NCBI RefSeq assembly: GCF_944324615.1
Contig: NZ_CALUWY010000019.1
Span: 1-49,041, forward strand
Source of the DNA: an uncultured Mailhella sp.
GTDB taxonomy: Bacteria; Desulfobacterota; Desulfovibrionia; Desulfovibrionales; Desulfovibrionaceae
Length of the DNA stretch: 49,041 bases
Direction of reading: 5' to 3'
The notes under the pieces were generated by a model. It searched no databases. It was not told the origin of the DNA and saw nothing but the letters and a program-made list of their open reading frames with translations. The translations under genes and the position numbers were made by a program. Position 1 is the first letter of the stretch. Every line of letters starts with the position of its first letter. Of the stretch, positions 1-16,200 are shown piece by piece.

Positions 1-984
1 GAGACCGACAAGCGTCACTACGCTCACGTTGACTGCCCCGGCCACGCCGACTACATCAAGAACATGATCACCGGTGCTGCTCAGATGGACGGCGCCATCA
101 TCGTGGTGGCCGCCACCGACGGTCCCATGCCTCAGACCCGTGAGCACATCCTGCTCGCTCGTCAGGTGGGCGTGCCCTACATCATCGTGTTCATGAACAA
201 GTGTGACCAGGTCGACGACCCCGAACTGCTCGACCTCGTCGAAATGGAAATGCGCGAACTTCTGACCGCCAACGGCTTCCCGGGCGACGATGTGCCCGTG
301 ATCCGCGGTTCCGCTCTGAACGCTCTGAACTGCGACGACTGGCAGGCTGAAGATGCCAAGTGCATCCTCGAACTGCTCGACGCCTGCGACAGCTACATTC
401 CTGATCCCGTTCGCGAAACCGACAAGCCCTTCCTCATGCCCATCGAAGACGTGTTCTCCATCTCCGGCCGTGGCACCGTGGTGACCGGTCGTGTGGAACG
501 CGGCGTGGTGAAGGTCGGCGACACCGTGGAAATCGTGGGCATCCGTCCCACTCAGACCACCACTGTGACCGGCGTTGAAATGTTCCGCAAGCTGCTCGAT
601 CAGGGCCAGGCCGGTGACAACATCGGTGCTCTGCTCCGCGGCATCAAGCGTGAAGACGTGGAACGCGGCCAGGTGCTCGCTGCTCCCAAGTCCATCACTC
701 CTCACACCAAGTTCAAGTCTGAAGTGTACGTTCTGAGCAAGGACGAAGGCGGCCGCCACACTCCCTTCTTCTCCGGCTACCGTCCTCAGTTCTATTTCCG
801 CACCACCGACATCACCGGCGTGATCAAGCTGGCTGAAGGCGTGGAAATGGTTATGCCCGGCGACAACGCCACCTTCACCGTTGAACTCATCAACCCCATC
901 GCCATGGCTCCCGGTGAACGCTTCGCTATCCGCGAAGGCGGCCACACCGTCGGCTCCGGCGTGGTGACCGAAATCTTGGAGTAA
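1..984 (+). CDS. tuf: Elongation factor Tu, 5'-truncated by the window edge
   Basis: EF-Tu carries aminoacyl-tRNA to the ribosomal A site as a GTP complex in the cytoplasm. The reading frame is open from base 1. The first residues, around [10 protein letters not shown], are the G3 region, and the Asp of DCPG corresponds to about residue 80 of the usual ~395, so roughly 69 N-terminal residues including the P-loop lie outside the window. NKCD (G4) and GSAL (G5) follow, then beta-barrel domains 2 and 3 with [17 protein letters not shown] and GGRHTPFF, ending in [12 protein letters not shown]. The sequence is close to E. coli EF-Tu throughout. The stop is TAA, four bases before rpmG, so it begins the tuf-rpmG-secE-nusG-ribosomal protein run. 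Confidence 0.98.
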   Translation, partial: ETDKRHYAHVDCPGHADYIKNMITGAAQMDGAIIVVAATDGPMPQTREHILLARQVGVPYIIVFMNKCDQVDDPELLDLVEMEMRELLTANGFPGDDVPVIRGSALNALNCDDWQAEDAKCILELLDACDSYIPDPVRETDKPFLMPIEDVFSISGRGTVVTGRVERGVVKVGDTVEIVGIRPTQTTTVTGVEMFRKLLDQGQAGDNIGALLRGIKREDVERGQVLAAPKSITPHTKFKSEVYVLSKDEGGRHTPFFSGYRPQFYFRTTDITGVIKLAEGVEMVMPGDNATFTVELINPIAMAPGERFAIREGGHTVGSGVVTEILE

Positions 985-988
985 TACC

Positions 989-1138
989 ATGCGCGTGAAC
1001 ATCCTGCTCGCTTGCACCGAATGCAAGCGCCGCAACTACGCCACGGTTAAGAACAAGAAGAACACTACCGGTCGCCTTGAAGTCAAGAAGTATTGCCCCT
1101 GGGACAAGAAACACACGACTCATCGCGAAGCGAAGTAG
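989..1138 (+). CDS. rpmG: 50S ribosomal protein L33
   Basis: This 49-residue large-subunit protein starts [17 protein letters not shown] and ends HREAK. The first Cys pair (CTEC, residues 9 and 12) and Cys36 in YCPWDKKH are present, but the position of the fourth Cys of a full zinc knuckle is Asp, so zinc binding by the usual four cysteines looks incomplete. The gene starts four bases after tuf and is followed by tRNA-Trp and secE, the standard bacterial arrangement. It is too short for many ORF callers but unmistakable by motif, length and context. Confidence 0.96.
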   Translation: MRVNILLACTECKRRNYATVKNKKNTTGRLEVKKYCPWDKKHTTHREAK

Positions 1139-1151
1139 TGCTTCATAGCGC

Positions 1152-1227
1152 AGGCCAGTAGCTCCAACGGCAGAGCGGCGGTCTCCAAAACCGCATGTTG
1201 GGGGTTCGAATCCCTCCTGGCCTGCCA
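1152..1227 (+). tRNA. tRNA-Trp (anticodon CCA)
   Basis: A 76-nt cloverleaf. The acceptor stem AGGCCAG (1152-1158) pairs with CTGGCCT (1217-1223), followed by discriminator G and an encoded CCA. The anticodon stem GCGGT/ACCGC closes a loop with CCA at 1185-1187, and the T-arm carries GTTCGAATC. It lies between rpmG and secE, a common position for trpT-type genes, and is probably cotranscribed and processed from the tuf-secE-nusG transcript. Confidence 0.98.
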
Positions 1228-1258
1228 TTTCTTTTGTCTTTTCAGTTTTGAGGCTAAC

Positions 1259-1558
1259 ATGAGCAAAAAACAGAGTGACGCCGCGGAAACGAATTCGCAG
1301 GCCAAAACGGCTCCCGCCGCCGCCTCCAGCAAGTCTGGCCAGACCGCTGGCGAAAATCGTAGCCTGACGGCGCGCTTTGCTGCATTCAGGGATTATCTTC
1401 TCCTGTCTCGCGTTGAGCTGCGCAAGGTCAGCTGGCCCAACTGGAAAGAAACCCGTACCACCAGCATGGTGGTGCTCGGCTTTGTTGCCGTCATGGCCAT
1501 CCTTCTCGGATTGGTGGATCTCATCCTTTCCAGTGTGGTTCGTCTGATCCTCGCCTGA
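1259..1558 (+). CDS. secE: Preprotein translocase subunit SecE
   Basis: SecE clamps and stabilises SecY in the inner-membrane Sec translocon. The 99-residue protein has a polar Ala/Ser/Lys-rich N-terminus (1-35), an amphipathic helix, the conserved segment ELRKVSWPNWKET (about 53-65), and a single hydrophobic helix at about 69-93. This one-TM form is usual outside enterobacteria, where SecE has three. The gene is followed 46 bases later by nusG, the near-universal pairing. Confidence 0.97.
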   Translation: MSKKQSDAAETNSQAKTAPAAASSKSGQTAGENRSLTARFAAFRDYLLLSRVELRKVSWPNWKETRTTSMVVLGFVAVMAILLGLVDLILSSVVRLILA

Positions 1559-1604
1559 GGGGATTCTCGTTCACACTTTCTCCACATCCGCAAGGGTACA
1601 TACA

Positions 1605-2198
1605 ATGGCTGAGCAAGAAAGCATCACCGACTTCCCCGTCCATTCTGAACCTGCTTCCAGCCAGGATGCCGGTCACTGGTACATCCTGCACACCTACTCC
1701 GGTTTTGAACAGAGAGTAGAGCAGATGATCCGGGAACTGATGCGCACCGGCCAGGACAAGGGCTGCATCCATGATGTGGTTGTCCCCACCGAGCGAGTCA
1801 TCGAACTCGGCAAGGGCGGCCAGAAGCGCACCACGACCAGAAAGTTCTACCCCGGTTATGTCATGGTCCGCATGACGATGACCGATCTTTCCTGGCATCT
1901 GGTTCAGAATATCCCCAAAGTCACCGGCTTTGTGGGCGGGAAAAATCGTCCTGCACCTATGGGTCCTGGTGAAGCGGAGCGCATTCTTTCGTTGATGGAA
2001 ACCCGCCAGGAACAGCCCCGTCCCAAGTTCAACTTCGATCGCGGCGACGAGGTCCGGGTCATTGACGGCCCGTTCGGCGGTTTCAATGGCGTTGTGGAAG
2101 AGGTCAACTACGACAAGGGCAAGCTCAAGGTGTCCGTGTCCATTTTCGGCCGCCAGACGCCGGTGGAGCTCGATTTCATCCAGGTGACCAAGGGCTGA
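1605..2198 (+). CDS. nusG: Transcription termination/antitermination protein NusG
   Basis: NusG binds the RNA polymerase clamp, aids elongation, and links polymerase to Rho or ribosomal S10. The 197-residue protein has the NGN domain starting at WYILHTYSGFE (about 25-35) and including FYPGYVMVRM. A C-terminal KOW domain follows, with GDEVRVIDGPFGGFNG. The short acidic tail before residue 22 is not part of the fold. It sits between secE and rplK, as in most bacteria. Confidence 0.98.
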   Translation: MAEQESITDFPVHSEPASSQDAGHWYILHTYSGFEQRVEQMIRELMRTGQDKGCIHDVVVPTERVIELGKGGQKRTTTRKFYPGYVMVRMTMTDLSWHLVQNIPKVTGFVGGKNRPAPMGPGEAERILSLMETRQEQPRPKFNFDRGDEVRVIDGPFGGFNGVVEEVNYDKGKLKVSVSIFGRQTPVELDFIQVTKG

Positions 2199-2284
2199 GC
2201 CCTCACCGGATACGTCCGCTCTGAAATATTTCATCGACAGCAGTCAGGCCTGTGCCTGAGACCGCAAAATAAGGATTAACGACA

Positions 2285-2707
2285 ATGGCCAAGAAAGAAG
2301 TTGCCAAGATCAAACTGCAGATTCCTGCTGGTGCTGCCAACCCCTCCCCGCCCGTCGGTCCCGCTCTGGGCCAGCACGGCGTGAACATCATGGGGTTCTG
2401 CAAGGAATTCAATGCTCGTACTCAGGATCAGAAGGGCATGATCATCCCCGTGATCATCACGGTGTATGCCGACCGCTCCTTCACCTTCATCACCAAGACG
2501 CCTCCGGCCCCCGTTCTGCTGCTGAAGGCCGCCAAGGTGGAAAAGGGTTCCGGCGAGCCCAACCGTACCAAGGTTGGTTCCGTCACCATGGCTCAGGTCG
2601 AGGAAATCGCCAAGCTGAAGATGCCCGACCTGAACTGCAAGGATCTCGAAGGCGCTGTGCGCAACATCATGGGCACCGCGCGCAGCATGGGACTGGACGT
2701 CAAGTAA
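2285..2707 (+). CDS. rplK: 50S ribosomal protein L11
   Basis: L11 binds 23S rRNA at the GTPase-associated centre with L10 and L7/L12. The 140-residue protein has the Pro-rich N-terminal domain ([19 protein letters not shown], with [12 protein letters not shown] following) and the C-terminal rRNA-binding domain [15 protein letters not shown]. The length is typical (~141). It is preceded by AAGGATTAACGACA and followed after about 150 bases by rplA. Confidence 0.98.
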   Translation: MAKKEVAKIKLQIPAGAANPSPPVGPALGQHGVNIMGFCKEFNARTQDQKGMIIPVIITVYADRSFTFITKTPPAPVLLLKAAKVEKGSGEPNRTKVGSVTMAQVEEIAKLKMPDLNCKDLEGAVRNIMGTARSMGLDVK

Positions 2708-2855
2708 TTCGTCCAGGCGGCAAGACGGCGTCCGTACGTGTGATATGTGGGCGCGTTCATCGCGCCGCGCCTATTTCGTTGGATTCGGCCGTACTGCCGG
2801 CACCCGATGCCGGCAGGAGATTCGAGACGACAAGCGCAAAGAAAGGAATACCATC

Positions 2856-3563
2856 ATGCCTACGCATGGAAAAAAATATCGCAATTCGCTGGAAGGCATT
2901 GATCTGACCCAGCGTTTTTCCGTGGAGGACGCGGTTGCCAAGTCCCTTGGCGCTTCCTTCGCCAAATTTGATGAAACGGTCGACGTCGCCCTCCGTCTGG
3001 GTGTCGACCCCAAGTACTCCGACCAGATGGTCCGCGGTGCTGTTTCCCTTCCCCATGGCCTCGGCAAGACCGTGCGCGTGGCCGTGTTCTGCAAGGGCGA
3101 CAAGCAGGCTGAAGCCCGTGCCGCCGGCGCCGACGTGGTGGGTGCTGAAGACCTCGTTGCCCAGATCAAGGGCGGCTGGCTGGAATTCGACGCCGCCGTG
3201 GCTGCTCCTGACGTCATGGCTCTGGTCGGCCAGGTCGGCCGTGTGCTCGGCCCCCGCGGCCTGATGCCCAACGCCAAGACCGGCACCGTCACCTTCGACG
3301 TGGCCAAGGCCGTTCAGGAACTGAAGGCCGGTCGTGTGGACTTCAAGGTGGACAAGGCCGGCGTGCTGCACGCTCCCCTCGGCAAGGTGTCCTTCGGTCC
3401 CGAAAAGATCATGGGCAACCTCAAGGCTCTGCTCGACGCCGTTCAGCGTCTGAAGCCTTCCGCCGCCAAGGGTCAGTACATGCTCTCCATGACGGTTTCC
3501 ACCACCATGGGCCCCGGCTTCAAGGTCGACATGGCCCAGTGCAAGAAGTTTATTGAAGGCTAG
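2856..3563 (+). CDS. rplA: 50S ribosomal protein L1
   Basis: L1 forms the mobile stalk at the ribosomal E site and in many bacteria also represses its own operon. The start is placed at ATG 2856 ([10 protein letters not shown]) because GAAAGGA precedes it and it gives 235 residues, the family norm. The frame remains open upstream to 2745, but that segment has no family similarity. Signature segments are [29 protein letters not shown] and [20 protein letters not shown] short hairpin and the L10 leader separate it from rplJ. Confidence 0.97.
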   Translation: MPTHGKKYRNSLEGIDLTQRFSVEDAVAKSLGASFAKFDETVDVALRLGVDPKYSDQMVRGAVSLPHGLGKTVRVAVFCKGDKQAEARAAGADVVGAEDLVAQIKGGWLEFDAAVAAPDVMALVGQVGRVLGPRGLMPNAKTGTVTFDVAKAVQELKAGRVDFKVDKAGVLHAPLGKVSFGPEKIMGNLKALLDAVQRLKPSAAKGQYMLSMTVSTTMGPGFKVDMAQCKKFIEG

Positions 3564-3568
3564 TGACG

Positions 3569-3606
3569 GGCACCCCGCAGAGGGGTGCCTTTCCGCCTTT
3601 TTTCAT
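3569..3606 (+). terminator. Hairpin with T-rich tail between rplA and rplJ
   Basis: GGCACCCC (3569-3576) pairs perfectly with GGGGTGCC (3582-3589) and is followed by a T/C-rich tail with a run of six T. It could be a partial terminator that adjusts L11-L1 versus L10-L12 output. Full termination is unlikely unless rplJ has its own promoter, which I could not identify. Confidence 0.55.
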
Positions 3607-3622
3607 ATTTTAGGCTAGGGAA

Positions 3623-3698
3623 GGAATTTCGGGTCGAAGACGGCAGGAGGCGCAAGCCTTAATATCCTGCTCAGACAGATTCTTTGGCTCGGCATTCC
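3623..3698 (+). promoter_or_regulatory. L10 (rplJ) leader RNA, autoregulatory element
   Basis: The region folds into the architecture expected of the ribosomal protein L10 leader. An outer stem GGAAT (3623-3627) pairs with ATTCC (3694-3698). An inner stem GCAGGA (3643-3648) pairs with TCCTGC (3665-3670) and is capped by GGC-gcaa-GCC. GAAGAC precedes the inner stem and CAGACAG follows it, forming an asymmetric internal loop like the L10 rRNA-binding site. It lies just upstream of rplJ, where the L10/L12 complex is known to repress its own translation. Confidence 0.7.
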
Positions 3699-3731
3699 AC
3701 AAGACAAACACCCAATCGTGAGGAGCATCAC

Positions 3732-4253
3732 GTGAAGAACAGGTCTGAAAAAGCCGTAATCATCGAGCAGGTGAGGGAAGTCGCTTCCCGTGCTTCGTTT
3801 GCGGTTGTGACCGACTTCAAGGGTATGTCGGTGGAAGAGCTGACCGGGCTCCGTGTGGCGCTGCGCGCCGCCGGCGGCGAATATCACGTCGTCAAGAACA
3901 CGCTTGCCCGCATCGCGTTAGCAGACACCGAACACAGCTCCATCTCTTCTTCTCTGAAGGATAACTGTGCCATCGCCCTTGGATTCAAGGATCCCGTCGG
4001 TGTGGCCAAGGCTCTCACGGACTACGCCAAGACCAACAGCAAGCTGGAAATCCGTCAGGCCAGCCTTGACGGCAAGACTCTGAGCCCCGCTCAGATCTCC
4101 GAACTCGCCAAGCTGCCTTCCAAGGAACAGCTGCTTGCTCAGGCCCTGGCGACCATGAACGCCGTGCCCACCAATTTCGTGTCTCTCATGGCCAATATGG
4201 TTCGTCCTCTTCTGTACGCCCTCAAGGCTATCGAAGAAAAGAAGGCCGCGTAA
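3732..4253 (+). CDS. rplJ: 50S ribosomal protein L10
   Basis: L10 anchors L7/L12 dimers to the ribosome stalk base. I start it at GTG 3732 (residues then read [16 protein letters not shown]), with GTGAGGAGC as the ribosome-binding site. This gives 173 residues, the usual length; the open frame back to 3684 runs through the leader [22 protein letters not shown] and [10 protein letters not shown] are characteristic. The C-terminal helix ([21 protein letters not shown]) is the L7/L12-binding segment. rplL follows 66 bases downstream. Confidence 0.95.
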   Translation: MKNRSEKAVIIEQVREVASRASFAVVTDFKGMSVEELTGLRVALRAAGGEYHVVKNTLARIALADTEHSSISSSLKDNCAIALGFKDPVGVAKALTDYAKTNSKLEIRQASLDGKTLSPAQISELAKLPSKEQLLAQALATMNAVPTNFVSLMANMVRPLLYALKAIEEKKAA

Positions 4254-4319
4254 GCGTTCCTTCGACTGCCATTTCGCCCCAAACCATCAAAAGTCAAAGA
4301 ATTTTAAGGAGTCATTACC

Positions 4320-4700
<381 letters not shown>

Positions 4701-4726
4701 GTTTCCTTCACCGCCAGGTGAATATG

Positions 4727-4754
4727 AGGCCCCTCCCCGGAGGGGCCTTTTTTT
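4727..4754 (+). terminator. Rho-independent terminator after rplL
   Basis: AGGCCCCT (4727-4734) pairs with AGGGGCCT (4741-4748) and runs into seven T (4748-4754). It closes the ribosomal-protein transcript 1.5 kb before rpoB. Confidence 0.88.
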
Positions 4755-5952
4755 GTGCCTGAAAAGCCCTGCCTTCCCGGGGCACGAAGCTTCCGCCTGT
4801 GCTTTGCCGGTGCGGAGGTTTTGGCGTTTTTGCTGAAGCCGGCATTGCGGCACCCGATCCCGGCAGAAGATGCAGGGCGTGAACACAGGAAGCGAAACAC
4901 CGTCCTGCCTGAGCAGGGGAAAGGCTCCGGCGTCCGGGGGATAATCGGGCAACGCTCCCTCTTTTTTTAACGGAAGTGCGGCAGGTTCGGAGACTTTTTC
5001 GGGCAGGGCGCTTCCGTGCGGCCGGGAGTGGGGCGACTGAGGCGGGTTGTAACTTCGGTGCTGGAGGAGCTTCCGGGAAAATCGGCATCCGGGGAGTGCA
5101 CGGGGGATTCTCCCGCTCCTCGGCAGGCCGATGGTATCGGAACGCTTCGCCCGATGGCTTCGGCCGGTGCGGAGTGTTTGCATCCTTCCCCCGGAGCACG
5201 CGGTGCATGGTCGGGAAAGGTGGGGGTCGGCAGAAAAGAGGGCGATTTTTGAGGGCGGAACCTTCCGGCGTCTGGGCGCAGGGGGACAATCGGGCAACGC
5301 TCCCTCTTTTTTAACGGAAGTGTGGCAGGTTCGGAGACTTTTTCGGGCAGGGCGCTTTCGTGCGGCCGGGAGTGGAGCGACTGAGGCAGGTTGTGCCCTC
5401 CGGTGCGGGAGGGCCTTCCGGGAAAATCGGCATCCGGGGGTGTGCACGGGCCGAACCTTCTGCTCCTCGGCAGTCCGATGGTATCGGAACGCTTCGCCCG
5501 GGGCTTCGGCCGGTGCGGCGCGTTTGCATCCTTCCCCCGGAGCACGCGGTGCATGATCGGGAAAGGTGCATCGTGATACCTGAGCCGATGCTGCAGGGAA
5601 AGCATGGTATGCCTTTTTCTGGTGCATCCCGGGTAATGCAGCGCTGCACAGGGGGACAGGTACGCCGCAGGAAAGGTCTGCACATGGGCGCGGGAAGATG
5701 CCTGCACCGTCTTCCGCAATACAGGAGGAGGGGAACATGCGGAGCTTCTTCTTTGGTGAACGCCTGTTATGCGGTGCCGGGACAGGAAAAAAGGCGGCGG
5801 GGGATGTGCCGGGGGGAAGCGGCACGGCAGCAACATGCCGGGGGCCGCGTTCCAGAGAGATCTGACAGTGGCCTTAATCTTTTTTTACAGCCTTCCGGAA
5901 GGGAAAAAGTTGAAAAAGCGGGAAAATTTTCTTTGTCAACCAAAGGGGGGAA
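4755..5952. other. Long non-coding GC-rich spacer between rplL and rpoB
   Basis: About 1.2 kb without a credible gene. Several frames on both strands are open, but the translations are Pro/Ala/Arg-rich, lack family motifs or consistent start signals, and the longest minus-strand frame runs antisense into rplL. The main content is a two-copy imperfect tandem duplication (separate entry). 5569-5870 has no recognisable structure. From 5871 the sequence becomes AT-rich and promoter-like. Confidence 0.7.
4936..5568 (+). repeat. Imperfect tandem duplication, two ~287-bp copies
   Basis: Copy 1 (4936-5222) and copy 2 (5281-5568) are about 88% identical by eye over their full length. They are offset by 345-346 bases and separated by a 58-base linker. 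Both begin with GGGGGA(T/C)AATCGGGC, carry TCCCTC plus a T-run near the start, and end CATG(G/A)TCGGGAAAGGTG. Weaker similarity (CTCCGGCGTCCGGG against CTTCCGGCGTCTGGG) extends a little upstream of each copy. The copies differ by scattered substitutions and a one-base indel, so the duplication is not recent and shows no reading-frame constraint. Confidence 0.85.
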
Positions 5953-5981
5953 TTGTTTTTTCTGAAAAAATAGGTTATCCT
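5953..5981 (+). promoter_or_regulatory. Candidate promoter of rpoBC
   Basis: TTGTTT (5953-5958), a 17-base spacer, then TATCCT (5976-5981), in an abrupt AT-rich stretch after the GC-rich spacer. It would give a leader of about 275 bases before rpoB. It fits the need for a new promoter downstream of the rplL terminator. Confidence 0.45.
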
Positions 5982-6132
5982 GAAATATGGAAAAGGTGTC
6001 ATGAAAACACTTGCTATTTGCCTGATAAGGGGTTAGTCTGACTGACTCATTAGGATAATCTCTACGGACGGATATGCAGGCATCACACATTGAACGTTCT
6101 CTCTAGCCAGATGTCATAAAGGACAGGCAACG

Positions 6133-6168
6133 CCCCATCCGGGCCAGGGATGGGGATTTTGTTGTCTG
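6133..6168 (+). terminator. Hairpin in the rpoB leader, possible attenuator
   Basis: CCCCATCC (6133-6140) and GGATGGGG (6148-6155) form a perfect 8-bp stem followed by ATTTTGTTGTCTG. The weak U-tract suggests an attenuator or processing site rather than a complete terminator. Confidence 0.45.
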
Positions 6169-6262
6169 TTTTTCCGCGTCTGTTCGTTTGTGTCAGGGCT
6201 TTCTTCCGTTACGTCACATTTCCGGCGCAGGGCCGGACAACTGCCATTCTTGAGGTAAAGTA

Positions 6263-10435
<4,173 letters not shown>

Positions 10436-10442
10436 AGCGGGG

Positions 10443-10531
10443 AGCTTCCCGCACCGTGAGGGGGCTTTCCCCTCCGGCCCTCCGGGAAAACGGAGGGCCG
10501 GCCGGAACGATGCCGGCGGGTGCGGGGAGCT
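10443..10531 (+). other. Structured rpoB-rpoC intercistronic RNA
   Basis: An outer 13-bp stem (10443-10455 with 10519-10531, one G-U pair) encloses a perfect 11-bp hairpin CCGGCCCTCCG/CGGAGGGCCGG (10474-10484 with 10491-10501). No U-tract follows, so a processing or stability element is likelier than a terminator. Confidence 0.6.
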
Positions 10532-10593
10532 TTTCCACACCTGCCTCTTGCTCAGGCAAAGATGAATCCAACCCTCTTGCCAGGGAGATATAG

Positions 10594-14802
<4,209 letters not shown>

Positions 14803-14840
14803 AAGCGGCAGGGGCATGTCCCCCACGCACCGCCCATACA

Positions 14841-14880
14841 ACGGGGCCGATACCATTTTCCGGGTATCGGCCCCGTTTTG
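14841..14880 (+). terminator. Rho-independent terminator of rpoBC
   Basis: A perfect 14-bp stem, ACGGGGCCGATACC (14841-14854) with GGTATCGGCCCCGT (14863-14876), followed by TTTTG. Confidence 0.92.
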
Positions 14881-15004
14881 TATGTACTTTTCCGCAGCGG
14901 GAACACGCTGCTGTTCCCCGTAAACAGAACATGCAGGAACAGTTTGCCATTCTTTCGCCATGCGGATAGTATTTCTTGAAAATATGTATGTGGGAGGAGA
15001 TTCC

Positions 15005-15850
15005 ATGGCGTTGTTTCATCGTTTTCTTTCCTCTGTAAAGAATGAAGGCCCGCGGCTTGTCACCGCAGCAGCCATGTCTTGGTATCTTGAAAAAATGTTT
15101 GAAGAGGCAAAGAAAGTTATTATTATAGTTTCTCCCTATATAAAAATGAACACGCGTATTTATCATATTCTCAAGGAGAAAAGAGAAAGCGGTGTTGAGA
15201 TAAGAATCATATATCGTGAGGATTTTTTGCACCAAGAGATTGCAACACAACTGTTTAAAAGGAAAAATCTTCATGCAAAATGCTTTCTTACGGAAAACGA
15301 TATTCTTCTGTGAAGTATGAATTTATACGACTACAGTCAGGTGAACAATGATGAAATGGCAATATATTTAACAAAAAATGAAAATGAAGCTCTTTATTCG
15401 TCCATAGAAAATGAGGTCGGTAAGCTGTGCAAATCGTTCTCAGATTCCGTGCCTGCTGACAAAAAGAGGCCTTCTGTATGGAAAGGTCTGGAAGTCGGCA
15501 AAAAATATGGGAGAAAGGAGCTGGAAAAGTATTTTTCCTTTTCCAGTGATTATAAAGGCGGTATCAATCAGACAAAAAATGGTAATATCGTTCTTTTTAT
15601 GTCCTCAACAAGTCAATATATGAATGAGGAAAAAGATGGTATTATCTATTATATGGGGCAGAATACGGGGACACCGGAACAAATGCTGAAGTATGGCAAT
15701 AAGGCTCTTTATGATTCTTTTACTCATGGGAGAGGACGAATTTTTCTTTTTAAAGATGATATTTTTCAGGGAGAGTATATTATCTGCAGGGAACCGCATA
15801 AGGAAAAAGGAAAGTGGTATTTCCCTTTGAAGGCAAAGTTTCCCTGCTGA
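15005..15850 (+). pseudogene. PLD-family nuclease with SRA-like C-terminal domain, interrupted by an in-frame TGA
   Basis: ATG 15005 follows GGGAGGAGA. The first 102 codons give a phospholipase-D-like fold: VIIIVSPYI, then VEIRIIYRED, then NLHAKCF, the HxK half of an HKD motif. TGA at 15311-15313 interrupts the frame, and the same frame resumes immediately with SMNLYDYSQVNN, the part that normally follows HxK in these proteins. So there is one nonsense codon and no frameshift. The C-terminal ~110 residues (GLEVGKKYGRKELEKYF, GGINQTKNGNIVLF, DGIIYYMGQ, GNKALYDSF, GRIFLF) resemble SRA/ScoMcrA-like modified-DNA-binding domains found in restriction enzymes; that match is by pattern and tentative. 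The gene is strikingly AT-rich against its neighbours, pointing to transfer. A truncated product, or re-initiation at ATG 15317, remain possible. Confidence 0.65.
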
Positions 15851-16100
15851 ATTGCGCAATGATATGACATTCCCCCTTGTGGTCAGATGGGAAGTTCCTG
15901 ATTTGAGAAGAGGTTGCGGGTATCCTGTTCAGCATTTCCCTCAAGGAGGATCCTTTGGGAGCTGGCGTTCATGGTATCTTGCAGGGGAAAGCTGATGCCT
16001 TACGCGGCGGATGCCGACGGAGCGACGGGAGCGCGGGCCTTGCCTTTGATGGTGACAGGGCACTTGATGGTGGGTGAGACGATCTTTCGGGAGGGCTTTC
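15851..16100. other. Degenerate spacer downstream of the AT-rich islet
   Basis: There is no supportable gene. GC content returns to the chromosomal level by about 15930. A short minus-strand frame (15941-16135, 64 codons) and its neighbouring frames translate to Pro/Ser/Arg/Lys-rich text with no family match. It may be a decayed gene end left from an insertion, but nothing confirms this. Confidence 0.4.
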
Positions 16101-16129
16101 TTGACAGCGCACAGACATCTCCATAACTT
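16101..16129 (+). promoter_or_regulatory. Candidate promoter of the MFS gene
   Basis: A perfect -35 TTGACA (16101-16106), 17-base spacer, then TAACTT (16124-16129). The predicted start near 16136 falls directly at the foot of the following hairpin. Confidence 0.5.
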
Positions 16130-16136
16130 TTTCATT

Positions 16137-16179
16137 GCGCCCGCAACGCCGCATGGAACATCGTTGCCCGGGCGCTTTT
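16137..16179 (+). other. 5'-terminal leader hairpin, terminator-like
   Basis: GCGCCCGCAACG (16137-16148) pairs with CGTTGCCCGGGCGC (16162-16175), with a 2-base bulge, and is followed by TTTT. It occupies the start of the predicted MFS mRNA and could act as a 5' stabiliser or attenuator. Confidence 0.5.
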
Positions 16180-16200
16180 CGCATATAATGGAGGTATGAG

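Noticed and set aside
4936..5568. CRISPR or small-repeat array
   Set aside because: Only two long copies with a 58-base linker; no short regular repeat-spacer units.
15311..15313. TGA as a selenocysteine codon
   Set aside because: The position corresponds to Gly/Ser/Thr in PLD relatives, not Cys, and I see no clear SECIS-like hairpin directly after it. A nonsense mutation is simpler.
15941..16135. Minus-strand 64-codon frame as a transposase remnant
   Set aside because: No transposase motif, terminal inverted repeats or target duplication could be identified; kept only as an unexplained spacer.
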